Notes: a model not told the origin generated them from the sequence alone. A DNA stretch of 64,000 nt from an uncultured Acetatifactor sp. (GCA_949840935.1 CATKXX010000002.1:62001-126000); one strand, 5' to 3'; numbered from the stretch's first letter, positions 34,940 to 44,513 are shown. A program made the numbers and translations.

Positions 34940-35635
34940 TCAGCCAACCTTATAGCCAATGCCCCACACTACCTTTAAATACCTGGGCTCCTTGGGGTTA
35001 CGCTCAATCTTTTCCCTGATATGACGAATATGTACGGCAATAGTATTGTCTGCTCCGATGGCCTGCATATGCCAGATATTTTCATAAATCTGGCTATTGG
35101 AAAATACCTTTCCCTGCTGCTGCACCAGGAAACGCAGAATCTTGTATTCAATGGGAGTCAGCCGCACATTCCTGCCCTCCACTGTGACTGTCCTCTGGAC
35201 ATCATTGATCTCCAGCCCTTCCACCCGATAGATCCTGTCCACCTCCGTACACATATTGACGAGCTGCACATACCTGCGCAGCTGGGACTTAATTCTCGCC
35301 AGCAGCTCCAGGGGATTACAGTCCGTAGTCACATAATCGTCGGCTCCCGCTTCCAGCGCCATGATCTTGGCCGTCTCCGCAGACTGGGCGGACACAACAA
35401 TAACGGGAACACTGCTCTTACGGCGCAGGGCAACGATCATTTCAATCCCCTTGTCCCAGCCCTTATCATTTAATTCCACATCCACCAGCATCAGATGGAT
35501 GTTCTCCGAAATTTTCTCATAAAGCTCCTGCAGGTCGGCTGCAACCAGGCACTCAAGCCCCTCCCCCAATAATAATGGCTCCATCTTCTCTGCAATTTTT
35601 GTCTGATTGTTGTATATTAGAATTTTCTTCTTCAT
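34940..35635 (-). CDS. OmpR/PhoB-type response regulator with atypical receiver
   Basis: 231 aa. Receiver domain 1-120, winged-helix DNA-binding domain 130-231 with RHIREKIERNP and the GIGYKV end. The phospho-acceptor Asp52 (LVDVEL) is kept, but the acidic pair that binds magnesium reads Tyr-Asn-Asn (ILIYNNQ) and the conserved Lys is Thr (DDYVTTDCNP). Normal phosphorylation is therefore doubtful. No histidine kinase gene is adjacent. It could act as a phosphorylation-independent regulator or bind another ligand. Confidence 0.9.
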   Translation of the reverse strand: MKKKILIYNNQTKIAEKMEPLLLGEGLECLVAADLQELYEKISENIHLMLVDVELNDKGWDKGIEMIVALRRKSSVPVIVVSAQSAETAKIMALEAGADDYVTTDCNPLELLARIKSQLRRYVQLVNMCTEVDRIYRVEGLEINDVQRTVTVEGRNVRLTPIEYKILRFLVQQQGKVFSNSQIYENIWHMQAIGADNTIAVHIRHIREKIERNPKEPRYLKVVWGIGYKVG

Positions 35636-35737
35636 AATTTACCTCCATTCCCAGACATTTACCCCTTTTTCCTTGTTGCTATAGGCATTGTAAAACACAT
35701 TTGTATCAAAGTTGCATAAAAAAACCAAAAAATGTAA

Positions 35738-35770
35738 AAATAAAATAGAGAGCGTTTTCACACTCTCTAC
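35738..35770 (-). terminator. Intrinsic terminator of the AI-2E-type gene
   Basis: On the minus strand AGAGAGTG, short loop, CGCTCTCT, followed by ATTTTATTTTT. It begins about 15 bp after the stop codon. Confidence 0.75.
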
Positions 35771-35785
35771 TATATTAGACGTATT

Positions 35786-37018
35786 TTACCCCCGGAAAGT
35801 TTCAGAGGCATCCGGTTTCTTTGAAACTTCTTCCTTCATCTCATTCATTAATTCCTCATTCCGGGCTGTCATTTCCTCCACTTCAGCCAGATCTTCCCTT
35901 TCCAGCCTCCGGAAACGGTTGATTCCCGACACCAGGATCAGCAGGCTGTTCTTTGTGGTATCGAAAGCGCCCTCCTGGTACATAGTGTAAAAAAGAAGGC
36001 CCAGCGGCACTGCCAGGATCATTCCCACAATCCCCCCGAATTTATACCCTATGTACAACAGGAACAGGGTGGGAAGGGGCGGTACTCCAATAGAATCGCC
36101 CACAATCTTAGGCTGGATCAGTTGTCTTGCCAGCTGGCCGACCCCCCAGATGATCACAAGCCAGAGGGCCATCTTATAATCCCCTGTAAGCACCTTGATC
36201 ACCGCCCAGGGAACCAGCACCGTACCCGTCCCCAGGAAGGGCAGAAAATCCAGAAAGGCAATGACCAATGCGATCAGCCCGTAATAATTGACCTTGAGCA
36301 ACCCCATACCGATCAGCAGCAGAAGGTACATCCACACCTCAATCTTTAACTGTGCCTTCAGATATCCGCCCACCGATTTCTTCAGGCTGCGTCGGATCGT
36401 CCTGTAGCGGAGCTGTACTGTCCCGGGCATATGCCCGCGGAACCATTCGCCGATCAGATTTCTCTCCGCCACAAAGAAATAGGCGGACAGGAGCGCCATG
36501 ATCACCCCGATAAAAATGGACGGCAGCTGTCTTGCAAAGCTCCCCGCTGCCGCAATGGTGGGCGTGCTGATCTGTCCGAAGAAATCACCCAGATACTCGC
36601 CAATGCGATCCGCCGCATCCGCAAATCCTGATTTAATATCCTCCGGCAATTTATTAAACAATATACCGAATTTATGGCCTATATCATTCAGATCCGATTC
36701 CATGCCGGACCACATATCGGGCAGCGCGCCAATCAGCCCTCCCACCTGCTCCACCAGCCATGACGATACAAGGTAGAGCAGCAGTACCACCAGCGCAATC
36801 ACGGACACTATGACAAAGGCGCTGCCAATCTTCCGTTTCAGCTTAATCTTATCTTCAAAAAAATGCACCAGCGGGCCGGCGATCAGAGCGATCAGCCATC
36901 CTACCACGAACGGCATAAAGAAAAAAATCACCCTTGGCAGCAAAAATGCCAGCGCCAGCAGCACCACTGCCGCAATCGCCAGATTGGCCAACGCCTTACA
37001 GTACTTTTTCATGGACAT
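35786..37018 (-). CDS. AI-2E family transporter
   Basis: 410 aa with eight membrane helices in the family's arrangement: two at the front, a large external loop with amphipathic helices (about 95-160), then six more. The segment IALVIAFLDFLPFLGTGTVL and PKIVGDSIGVPPLPTLFLLY are family hallmarks. Members include putative autoinducer-2 exporters, Na+/H+ antiporters and the sporulation protein YtvI. The acidic soluble tail (about 360-410) is specific to this protein. Specific substrate unknown. It begins 18 bp after the engB stop codon and is probably co-transcribed. Confidence 0.85.
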   Translation of the reverse strand: MSMKKYCKALANLAIAAVVLLALAFLLPRVIFFFMPFVVGWLIALIAGPLVHFFEDKIKLKRKIGSAFVIVSVIALVVLLLYLVSSWLVEQVGGLIGALPDMWSGMESDLNDIGHKFGILFNKLPEDIKSGFADAADRIGEYLGDFFGQISTPTIAAAGSFARQLPSIFIGVIMALLSAYFFVAERNLIGEWFRGHMPGTVQLRYRTIRRSLKKSVGGYLKAQLKIEVWMYLLLLIGMGLLKVNYYGLIALVIAFLDFLPFLGTGTVLVPWAVIKVLTGDYKMALWLVIIWGVGQLARQLIQPKIVGDSIGVPPLPTLFLLYIGYKFGGIVGMILAVPLGLLFYTMYQEGAFDTTKNSLLILVSGINRFRRLEREDLAEVEEMTARNEELMNEMKEEVSKKPDASETFRG

Positions 37019-37036
37019 ACCCCTTACCTGCTTCCC

Positions 37037-37630
37037 TCAGTCCGCTTTTCCCACAATCTGATCCAGAAGCCCGTAAATCTCCTCGCGTCCCTGCTTTGTC
37101 TGTGCCGAAAACGGGATGAGCACAGCCCCCGGCCCCAGCCTCAGAGTGGTGCGGATCAGCTTTATCTGCTTCTGTACCTGGCTCCGCTTAAGCTTATCCA
37201 GCTTGGTGGCAATTATGACGGGTTGATACCCGTTCCTGCAGATCCAGTCATACATGATCCTGTCATTCTCAGAGGGTTCATGACGGATGTCAATCAGCAG
37301 GAACACAATGCGCAGCTGTGCAGAACGGTGCAGATAATTCTCAATCATCCTGCCCCACTGCGCCTTCACTGCCTCGCCGGCCCTTGCATAACCATATCCC
37401 GGCAGGTCTACCAGGTACAGGGTGCCGTTAATATTGTAAAAGTTGATTGTCTGGGTCTTTCCCGGCTGCGCACTGGTGCGCGCCAGCGACTTGCGGTTCA
37501 TCAGCGCATTGATCAGGGAAGACTTCCCCACATTACTCTTCCCTGCAAACGCCACCTCCGGCAGCTTATTGTCCGGTATCCTGCTGGTAACCCCGCAGAC
37601 CGTCTCCAGACTGACATTTTTAATGACCAT
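37037..37630 (-). CDS. engB: Ribosome biogenesis GTPase EngB/YsxC
   Basis: 197 aa. G1 GKSNVGKSS, G3 DLPGYGYA, G4 TKLDK and G5 SAQTKQG are all present, with the conserved SRIPDNKLPEVAFAG amino end. The protein helps assemble the large ribosomal subunit. It follows clpX after ten base pairs. In many relatives a lon gene sits between clpX and engB; none is present here. Confidence 0.95.
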   Translation of the reverse strand: MVIKNVSLETVCGVTSRIPDNKLPEVAFAGKSNVGKSSLINALMNRKSLARTSAQPGKTQTINFYNINGTLYLVDLPGYGYARAGEAVKAQWGRMIENYLHRSAQLRIVFLLIDIRHEPSENDRIMYDWICRNGYQPVIIATKLDKLKRSQVQKQIKLIRTTLRLGPGAVLIPFSAQTKQGREEIYGLLDQIVGKAD

Positions 37631-37640
37631 ATATCTTTCC

Positions 37641-38921
37641 TTAAATAGCTGTGCCCAGGCGGGATGCCCTGCGGTCGCCCTTATGCAGAGTCAGCGGTTC
37701 GCTGTCGCCGTCCACGGCCTCTTTTGTGATGATACACTCCTCGATGGAATCGTCGGAAGGAATCCTGTACATGGTATCCATCATAACGCTCTCCATTATG
37801 GAGCGCAGGCCCCTGGCCCCTGTCTTCCTCTCATAGGCTTTGTCCGCAATCGCCCCGATTGCGTCCTCCTCAAAGGTAAGCTGCACCTCGTCCATGTTGA
37901 AAAGCTTCTGGTACTGCTTGATCAGGGCATTCTTAGGCTCTTTCAGTATCCTGACAAGAGCTTCCCTGTCCAGCCCCCGGAGGGACACACAGATGGGCAC
38001 ACGGCCTACAAACTCCGGAATCAGGCCATACTTTACCAGATCCTGGGGCGTTACCTCCTGGAGCAGGTCGCTCAGTTCCTTGTTGGACTTCTGGGTCACC
38101 TCTGTGTTAAAGCCAATGGCCTTGCGATCCAGCCTGGACTCCACAATCTTCTCCAGCCCGTCAAAGGCTCCTCCGCAGATGAACAGGATATTGGAGGTGT
38201 CGATGGTGATCAGCTCCTGATGAGGATGCTTCCTCCCCCCCTGGGGAGGCACGCTTGCAACCGTTCCCTCCACAATCTTCAAAAGCGCCTGCTGCACGCC
38301 CTCTCCTGAAACGTCCCTGGTAATAGATACATTTTCACTTTTCTTCGTAATCTTGTCTATTTCGTCAATATATATGATTCCGTACTGTGCCCGCTCCACA
38401 TCATAATCCGCAGCCTGAATCAGTTTTAACAGAATATTTTCCACATCCTCGCCCACATAACCGGCCTCGGTCAGTGTTGTGGCATCGGCAATGGCAAAGG
38501 GCACATTGATGATCTTTGCCAGGGTCTGTGCCAGATAGGTCTTGCCGGAGCCGGTAGGGCCTACCATAATGATATTACTCTTTTGCAGCTCAACATCATC
38601 CAGATCCTTCGGCGCCGTCACGCGCTTATAGTGATTATAGACGGAGACGGCCAGAACCTTCTTGGCATCCTCCTGCCCTACTACATATTCGTCGAGAAAG
38701 CCTTTGATCTGAATCGGTTTCAACAGGTTGATCTCAGGATGTACGGTCTCCTCCAGCTCATCCTCCTCCAGCTCCTCATCGAGGATATCGGCGCAGATAT
38801 CAATACATTCGTCGCAGATATAAACACCCGCAGGCCCTGCGATCAGCTTGCGGACCTGGCTCTGGGTCTTATTGCAAAAAGAACATCTGATGTCATTCGT
38901 AGTGGTCATTTTTGTCGCCAT
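37641..38921 (-). CDS. clpX: ClpX, ATPase subunit of ClpXP protease
   Basis: 426 aa. An amino-terminal zinc-binding domain with two CxxC pairs (CSFCNKTQ and CDEC), Walker A GPTGSGKT, Walker [10 protein letters not shown], the pore loop and sensor motifs of AAA+ unfoldases, and the RGLRSIMES box near the end. Start ATG has AGGAG seven bases upstream. It recognises and unfolds substrates and feeds them to ClpP, encoded just upstream. The gene contains a seven-G run at 38235-38241 that is read in the correct frame. Confidence 0.97.
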   Translation of the reverse strand: MATKMTTTNDIRCSFCNKTQSQVRKLIAGPAGVYICDECIDICADILDEELEEDELEETVHPEINLLKPIQIKGFLDEYVVGQEDAKKVLAVSVYNHYKRVTAPKDLDDVELQKSNIIMVGPTGSGKTYLAQTLAKIINVPFAIADATTLTEAGYVGEDVENILLKLIQAADYDVERAQYGIIYIDEIDKITKKSENVSITRDVSGEGVQQALLKIVEGTVASVPPQGGRKHPHQELITIDTSNILFICGGAFDGLEKIVESRLDRKAIGFNTEVTQKSNKELSDLLQEVTPQDLVKYGLIPEFVGRVPICVSLRGLDREALVRILKEPKNALIKQYQKLFNMDEVQLTFEEDAIGAIADKAYERKTGARGLRSIMESVMMDTMYRIPSDDSIEECIITKEAVDGDSEPLTLHKGDRRASRLGTAI

Positions 38922-38946
38922 TATTTTACTCCTAACCGCTATTCAG

Positions 38947-39546
38947 CTATTTGTCACCCGGGGTCTCATGAGAGGTGATCACCATGTCGATCAAACCGTA
39001 CTCCAATGCCTCCTGGGCGCTCTTCCAATTATCGCGCTCTGTATCGGCGCAGACGGTCTCGTAATCTCTCCCGGTATTCTCGGAGAGCATACGGTTCAGT
39101 TTCTCCTTGGTGCGCAGTATATGCTTTGCCGCAATCTCAATTTCCGTAGCCTGGCCCTGAGTGCCTCCCAGGGGCTGGTGTATCATGATCTCCGCGTTGG
39201 GAAGCGCAAATCTCTTGCCCTTTGCGCCGCCGGCCAGCAGAAAGGCTCCCATGCTCGCCGCCATACCAATGCACACGGTGGAAACGTCGCATTTAATATA
39301 GTGCATGGTATCATAGATTGCCAGGCCTGCGGTAACAGATCCGCCGGGGCTGTTGATATACAGATGGATATCCTTCTCCGGATCCTCCGCCTCCAGGAAA
39401 AGAAGCTGGGCCACAACAATACTCGCAGAAGTATCATTTACCTCTTCCCCCAAAAATATGATTCTATCCTTTAAGAGCCTGGAATAAATATCATAAGATC
39501 TCTCACCCTTACTTGTCTGCTCAATGACATAAGGCACTAAACTCAT
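38947..39546 (-). CDS. clpP: ClpP protease subunit
   Basis: 199 aa. Catalytic triad: Ser in [11 protein letters not shown], His in [10 protein letters not shown] and Asp in DTERDNW. Forms the tetradecameric barrel that degrades proteins delivered by ClpX. Gene order tig-clpP-clpX is the usual one in Clostridia; a hairpin between tig and clpP allows separate control. Confidence 0.97.
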   Translation of the reverse strand: MSLVPYVIEQTSKGERSYDIYSRLLKDRIIFLGEEVNDTSASIVVAQLLFLEAEDPEKDIHLYINSPGGSVTAGLAIYDTMHYIKCDVSTVCIGMAASMGAFLLAGGAKGKRFALPNAEIMIHQPLGGTQGQATEIEIAAKHILRTKEKLNRMLSENTGRDYETVCADTERDNWKSAQEALEYGLIDMVITSHETPGDK

Positions 39547-39663
39547 CTTAAATCCTCCATTCAGTATTATACATTATGATGCTTTCTTATATAATTTCCA
39601 TTACATAATATCCCACTCGGCGCTCTTTTTCAACGAAAAAAGCATGATTTAATAAACTTTTAA

Positions 39664-39693
39664 AGGTTGTACCCATAAAAACAGGTACAACCT
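39664..39693 (-). terminator. Terminator between tig and clpP
   Basis: Perfect stem AGGTTGTACC / GGTACAACCT with a ten-base loop; TTTAAAAG follows on the minus strand. Confidence 0.75.
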
Positions 39694-39747
39694 CCTTTGT
39701 ATGAAGCCGGATACTCTTACGTTCCGCCTGTGAACGGCAGCCCGGAT

Positions 39748-41103
39748 TTATGCCTGCTCCGCAGCATCCTCCTCCGCATCCTTTGCCTTCTTTGCGGACT
39801 TCCTTGAAGAAGGCTTTACTTCCTTCGCATTCTCCACTACAAACTGGACGGCCTTCTTAATACAGATATCCTCCCTGACCTGCTTCATGCCGCTTTCGCC
39901 GAGAAGCTCCCTGACCTTGTCCGCCTCCATCTGGTAAACCTCGCCCATGGTCTTAACTTCTTCCTCAAATTCCTCCTCGGAAGCCTCAATCTTCTCAGCC
40001 GCCACAACAGCCTCCATAACCAGGCGGGACTGAATCCGCTTCAGGGCCTGGGGCTTGGCCTGCTCCATAAGAGCCTCTGTGGTTGTCCCGGTAAACTGCA
40101 TGTACTGATCCATGGAAATCCCCTGGGCCTGCATCCTCTGGGCAAATTCCTGAACCATCTGCCGCTGCTGCGTCTCGATCATGGCATCGGGAATATCCAT
40201 GCTGGCATCCGCAATGACAGCGTCCACAACGGCATCCTCCTTAGCGCTCTTTGCGTCCGCTTCCTTTCTGTCTGCAAGCTTCTTACGGATTTCCTCCCTG
40301 TACTCCTCCACCGTATCGCTTTCTTCGGATACTTCTTCCACGAAATCCTCATCCAGCTCGGGAAGCTGCTTCTCCTGAATCTTCTTCACCGTACATTTAA
40401 ATACGGCCGCCCTGCCTGCCAGCTCTGCCGCCTGGTAATCCTCGGGGAAAGTCACGTTTACCTCTGTTTCCTTTCCAATCTCCGCGCCGATCAATGCCTC
40501 CTCAAAGCCGGGAATAAATGCACCGGATCCGATAGTCAGGGGATAATCCTCACCCTTGCCTCCCTCGAAAGCCTCACCGTCCACAAAGCCTTCAAAGTCG
40601 ATGACTGTCACATCACCGTCCTCCACTGCCCTGTCAGTGATATCTATATTTCTCGCGTTCTTCTCTCTCTCCCGTCCAATCTCCTCATCAATCTCCTCAT
40701 CGGAAACCGACACATCAATCCTGTCCACCTTAACACCCTTGTACTTACCCAGGGTCACCTCCGGCTTCAACGCTACTTCTGCGGTGAAGACAAAAGGCCT
40801 GCCCGCCTCTATCTGAGTCACAGTGATCTTCGGATTGGAAACAATCTCCTCCTCACACTCGTCCAAAGCCTTCTCGTATGCATCGGGAATCAGGTCGTTT
40901 GCCGCATCCTCGTAAAATACCTCTTTGCCGTACATCTGCTCAATCATTTTACGGGGCACCTTACCCTTGCGGAAGCCGGGAACGCTGATCCTGCCCTTAT
41001 TCTTCTGATACGCTTTCTCAATCGCCTTCTCCAGCTCCTCAGCGGGGACTTCAATGGTCAGCTTCGCCATATTGTTTTCCAATTTTTCTACCTGTAAACT
41101 CAT
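39748..41103 (-). CDS. tig: Trigger factor
   Basis: About 451 aa from ATG with AGGAGG ten bases upstream. The ribosome-binding tail motif GFRKGKVPRKMIEQMYGKEV is near residue 45; an FKBP-like PPIase domain (VIDFEGFVDGEAFEGGKGED) lies at about 160-240; the carboxyl chaperone arms follow and end with an acidic, Lys/Ala-rich tail. It is the first chaperone that meets nascent chains at the ribosome exit. Own promoter at 41192-41220. Confidence 0.96.
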   Translation of the reverse strand: MSLQVEKLENNMAKLTIEVPAEELEKAIEKAYQKNKGRISVPGFRKGKVPRKMIEQMYGKEVFYEDAANDLIPDAYEKALDECEEEIVSNPKITVTQIEAGRPFVFTAEVALKPEVTLGKYKGVKVDRIDVSVSDEEIDEEIGREREKNARNIDITDRAVEDGDVTVIDFEGFVDGEAFEGGKGEDYPLTIGSGAFIPGFEEALIGAEIGKETEVNVTFPEDYQAAELAGRAAVFKCTVKKIQEKQLPELDEDFVEEVSEESDTVEEYREEIRKKLADRKEADAKSAKEDAVVDAVIADASMDIPDAMIETQQRQMVQEFAQRMQAQGISMDQYMQFTGTTTEALMEQAKPQALKRIQSRLVMEAVVAAEKIEASEEEFEEEVKTMGEVYQMEADKVRELLGESGMKQVREDICIKKAVQFVVENAKEVKPSSRKSAKKAKDAEEDAAEQA

Positions 41104-41191
41104 GATCACATTTCCTCCTTCATATTACTGTGTCTCATCTATATTAATCTGTTCCCCGTAAAGTGTAGGACACAGTCACAGTCATTTTAGA

Positions 41192-41220
41192 ATTATAACA
41201 TGAGAACGTTAAAAATACAA
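41192..41220 (-). promoter_or_regulatory. tig promoter
   Basis: Minus strand TTGTAT, 17-bp spacer, TATAAT. About 90 bp upstream of the tig start codon. Confidence 0.7.
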
Positions 41221-41254
41221 ATATTTTTTCATTTTATTCCTTATAATCCCTATT

Positions 41255-41509
41255 TCATCTGCTTCCATACACGCATTTGCTGCTGACCCCGGGAATCATC
41301 CCCAGCTTCCCTGACAGGGCGCTGACTACACTCTGGGGCGCATCCAGCACCACACTGATGATATTCAGCTGCTTTTCCCGATAGGGAAGGCCCATCCTGC
41401 CGATCACATATTCGCTGTATTCATGGAGCAGTCCATTGATACGCGCTGCGGCGTCCCTGTCCTCCACGATGATCCCCACCAGTGCCACTCGGGTTGATGT
41501 ATCTGACAT
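41255..41509 (-). CDS. TM1266-family regulator (iron-only hydrogenase system type)
   Basis: 84 aa from ATG with AGGAGG six bases upstream. A ferredoxin-like/ACT-type fold is suggested by RVALVGIIVEDRDAAARING, YVIGRMGLPYREKQLNIISV and PGVSSKCVYG. This is the pattern of the TM1266 family, usually beside [FeFe]-hydrogenase maturation genes; none is in the window. Here it lies downstream of an ABC uptake system. Role unknown, possibly ligand-sensing. The 41510-41732 interval to the ABC gene has no gene and only a weak hairpin. Confidence 0.75.
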   Translation of the reverse strand: MSDTSTRVALVGIIVEDRDAAARINGLLHEYSEYVIGRMGLPYREKQLNIISVVLDAPQSVVSALSGKLGMIPGVSSKCVYGSR

Positions 41510-41732
41510 ATGCTTCCTCCTTTTTCCCTGGAGCGTGTTTGAAAAATGCATTCCCTGGGATGTGCGTCACACTTTGTGGGATGCAAGCCCCGATCTGGGC
41601 AGTCTCCCAGGTTCTCCCTTCCATCCCTTTTCAGCCGGGGTTCCATACTGTCTGTTTTCCGACAGGCCGTTCCTGTCGTGTTTTTATCGCATAAACAGCC
41701 TGCCGCCCTCCGGCACCGCCGGGCTTTTTCCT

Positions 41733-43139
41733 TTACGTTGGCCGCTGCGGCAATGTAGGAAGGACATGCGTCACCAGGATGAGAAGCCGGCCATTCTGTT
41801 TTTCTCGGATATAGGCCTCCGCCCGGGACTGTGTGGCGGCATCCATCCCTGTAAAGGGCTCATCCAGAAGCACATAATCCGATTCCGCCTCCATGGCGCG
41901 AACCAGGGCAACCCGGCGTTTCATGCCGCCGCTGAGCTCCCTGCAGGGCTTTTGCAGCGCTTCCGGTTCCAACAGCTTCTCCAGCGCCTTCCCCGCCCGC
42001 AGGGCATCGCCTGTGACCAGCTCCACATTTTTCACCGCGCTGTAGTCCAGGCACAGCCTGTCTTCCTGAAAGACCATGCTACAGCGTCCGGCTTCCTCCA
42101 CCCTGCCGCTGTCCGGCTTTAAAATCCCTGCCAGAATATGCAGCAGCGTAGTCTTGCCGCTGCCGGAGGGACTGTCAAGGACGTAAATCTTTCCCGGATC
42201 ATAGACTGTGCTGACATCGGACAGCACCTCTCTGCCGTCAAACGACTTACAGATATGACTCACTCTCAGCCCGGCCTCCGGCGCCCTGCCGATATGGCCC
42301 TCTCCCTGCCCGCCCTCCGACGCCCTGCCAACATAACCTGCTCTCGGCCTTTTCCGCGCCGCCGGGCTGCCGCAGGCGGGCTGCCACCGGAAAAAGAGCC
42401 CTGCCATCCACAGGATCAGCTTCTCAAACAGGACGCTCATCAGGATGACCACAGCTGTCCAGGCAAAAACCCCCGCCGTATTCAGGTATATTTTGGACAG
42501 ATAAAGGCCCTCCCCGATGGAATGGGCCGGAGTGCCTATGACCTCCGCCGCCACACCAGACTTCCAGCACATTCCCAGAGATATTTTCATACTGCCAAAC
42601 AGGAAGGGCGCAATGGCGGGCCTGTATATATAGAAAAATTTATTTTTTCCAGACAGACAAAATACCTGCGCCATCTCAAGAAGAAGCCTGTCAGCATTCT
42701 TCAGCCCTTCCAGCATATTTATATAGATATTAGGCAGCACCACCACAAAGCAGATTGCCACTGACAGGAAATCAGATCCCCACCAGATCAGCAGCAATAC
42801 CACAAAGGAAGCAACCGGTACCGCTTTCAACAACGTCATTACCGGGGAAAGGAATTCCTCTACAAGCGCGTGGCAAAAGCTTAATGCCGCCAGCAGCACC
42901 GCCGCCCCAAAGCCGGCCAGGAACCCGCTTCCAATTCTCAGCAGGGACAGGCCCACCGCAAGATAAAATCCGGAATCCCCCAGCATGGAAACCAACTCCC
43001 CCATGGCCTGCAGAGGAGTCACCAACAGAATACTGTTATCCACAGCCAAAGCTCCGATATGCCATGCTGCTACCCACGCCAGCAGGATGATTATTTTACG
43101 CACTTTGCTTTTTTTCATGATACTTTTGATCGTCTTCAT
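41733..43139 (-). CDS. Fused ABC transporter permease-ATPase (NitT/TauT/ThiX type)
   Basis: 468 aa. Residues 1-245 are a six-helix BPD permease of the SsuC/ThiX type with the EAA-like loop (GSMKISLGMCWKSGVAAEV). A repeat-containing linker (GRASEGGQGEGHIGRAPEAG) leads to an ATPase: SPSGSGKTTLL (Walker A, with Ser for the first Gly), LSGGMKRRVALVRAM signature, YVLLDEPFTGMD Walker B and VTHV switch. These two parts are normally separate proteins. Its ATG overlaps the stop of the binding-protein gene (ATGA), so stoichiometry is coupled. It should import a small organic anion or vitamin precursor. Confidence 0.88.
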   Translation of the reverse strand: MKTIKSIMKKSKVRKIIILLAWVAAWHIGALAVDNSILLVTPLQAMGELVSMLGDSGFYLAVGLSLLRIGSGFLAGFGAAVLLAALSFCHALVEEFLSPVMTLLKAVPVASFVVLLLIWWGSDFLSVAICFVVVLPNIYINMLEGLKNADRLLLEMAQVFCLSGKNKFFYIYRPAIAPFLFGSMKISLGMCWKSGVAAEVIGTPAHSIGEGLYLSKIYLNTAGVFAWTAVVILMSVLFEKLILWMAGLFFRWQPACGSPAARKRPRAGYVGRASEGGQGEGHIGRAPEAGLRVSHICKSFDGREVLSDVSTVYDPGKIYVLDSPSGSGKTTLLHILAGILKPDSGRVEEAGRCSMVFQEDRLCLDYSAVKNVELVTGDALRAGKALEKLLEPEALQKPCRELSGGMKRRVALVRAMEAESDYVLLDEPFTGMDAATQSRAEAYIREKQNGRLLILVTHVLPTLPQRPT

Positions 43140-44233
43140 GGAATATAGTAGAAATCATCCCCCGGCAGTGCACCACCCACCAGCTCTGCATTAAACTCTT
43201 TTAACACCTTCAGGTATCCGGAAAGGGCTGCCTTCATCTCCTCTCCGGTAATGCATACAATATTACACTGCGGAATGGCTTTCTGGGCAATGGGTTCCTT
43301 GGCCACAATACCTGCCTCTACAGCCAGCGCTGCACCCGCCGCCGGATCTGCATTGACTGCTTCCACACTGGCAGCATGTTCTTCCAGAAAAGCCGCCACT
43401 GCTTCTGGATTTTCATCCAGAAATTCCCTGCGTACCACCGTTACCCCGGTTACCATACTGCCGTTGTCACCCGCTTCGCCCTGTGTAGCCTTCCACTCCT
43501 CATTGATGTCCAGCACAGTCTTCAGGCTCTCATTCTGCATACATGCCGCCGTGACAAAGGGTTGGGGAAGCAGTCCGATGGCATCGGGTTTCTCCGCCAG
43601 TATCGCAGCTACCTCCGTCGCCTCAGACTTAAATTCCAGAATAACATCCTCCTCTTTCAGGCCATTAGCATCCAAAAGGTATCGCAGAGAGGCTTCCGGC
43701 GTGGTTCCCTTACCTGTAAGGTAGACTGTTTTCCCCTTCAAATCCGCAATGCTGCCTATCTCCGCCGTTCCCGTCACCAGATAGAGCACGCCCAGGGTAT
43801 TAATATCAATGACCTCCACATCTCCGTTTGTCTTCTGATTGAGCACTGCTGCCACGTTTGCAGGGACAAGCACAATATCGAGCTCTCCCTTTACCACCAG
43901 AGGAAGCAGCTCGTCCGCCCCCGCTGCCATTTGAAATTCATAGGTATCCATTGTCTCCCCGCTGGAAGCCTTATCCATCAGCATCAGAAGCCCCAGGGAG
44001 GTGGGGCCCTTTAAGGAGCCCACACGGACAGTGACGGCTGCCCTGTCAGCCGCCTGGGATTCTGTACCAACTGCCTGGCCAGATGCAGCGCCGCTTTCCG
44101 TCTGGCCGGATTCGGCCTGGCGGTTCATTCCGCTCCCGCCATCGCCGCAGCCGGCCAATAAACCAGCCAGCATCAACAGGCTCAGTCCTACCGCAACGGA
44201 TCTTTTCAGATCAATTTTTTTTGTCTTATGCAT
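43136..44233 (-). CDS. ABC transporter substrate-binding lipoprotein
   Basis: 365 aa from ATG with AGGAGG seven bases upstream. Signal peptide with lipobox LLAGC, Ser/Gly/Gln-rich linker, then an NMT1/NitT-TauT-type periplasmic-binding fold: VRVGSLKGPTSLGLLMLMDK, GELDIVLVPANVAAVL and GKTVYLTGKGTTPEASLRYL. The ligand cannot be named; relatives bind sulfonates, thiamine precursors or similar. It is the first gene of the uptake operon and has a long structured leader. A hydrogenase-associated family member (TM1266) lies at the operon's far end. Confidence 0.88.
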   Translation of the reverse strand: MHKTKKIDLKRSVAVGLSLLMLAGLLAGCGDGGSGMNRQAESGQTESGAASGQAVGTESQAADRAAVTVRVGSLKGPTSLGLLMLMDKASSGETMDTYEFQMAAGADELLPLVVKGELDIVLVPANVAAVLNQKTNGDVEVIDINTLGVLYLVTGTAEIGSIADLKGKTVYLTGKGTTPEASLRYLLDANGLKEEDVILEFKSEATEVAAILAEKPDAIGLLPQPFVTAACMQNESLKTVLDINEEWKATQGEAGDNGSMVTGVTVVRREFLDENPEAVAAFLEEHAASVEAVNADPAAGAALAVEAGIVAKEPIAQKAIPQCNIVCITGEEMKAALSGYLKVLKEFNAELVGGALPGDDFYYIP

Positions 44234-44316
44234 ATTCATACCTCCTGCACTGTCCTGGGGACAGTAAATTATAAGTCTTGACTTACAAATGAAAGGCATA
44301 AAAAATAAGCCCTTAC

Positions 44317-44449
44317 TACTCAGAACGAATCTTCGTAAGCCAGAAAATCATGTCTGATCCCGGTCAGCCGCAGCTTTCCGGTCTCAGGATAATGAAAGAA
44401 TCTTTCAGTGCAAGGCGCGGCAGACGCGCAACGGCTGGACTCTTGAGTA
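44317..44449 (-). promoter_or_regulatory. Structured RNA leader (riboswitch candidate, class unknown)
   Basis: On the minus strand a TATAAT box lies just before TACTCA, which pairs with TGAGTA 130 bases later to close a multi-branch structure. Inside are GCGCG/CGCGC, TGAAAGA-TTC-TTTCA, CCGG...CCGG with inner AGC/GGCT, and ACGAA/TTCGT. A 5' CAGCCG could also pair with CGGCTG in the third hairpin, giving an alternative fold. It does not match the TPP, T-box or SAM patterns I know. It precedes the ABC operon by about 85 nt. Confidence 0.5.
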
Positions 44450-44513
44450 AATTATATCATGTTATCAGAAAAAAAGATATGGCTGTGTGACATCATTTCT
44501 TAAATTTTTCACT

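Noticed and set aside
44300..44460. TPP riboswitch or T-box before the ABC operon
   Set aside because: CTGAGA is present, but the second conserved TPP segment and the T-box GGTGG region are not.
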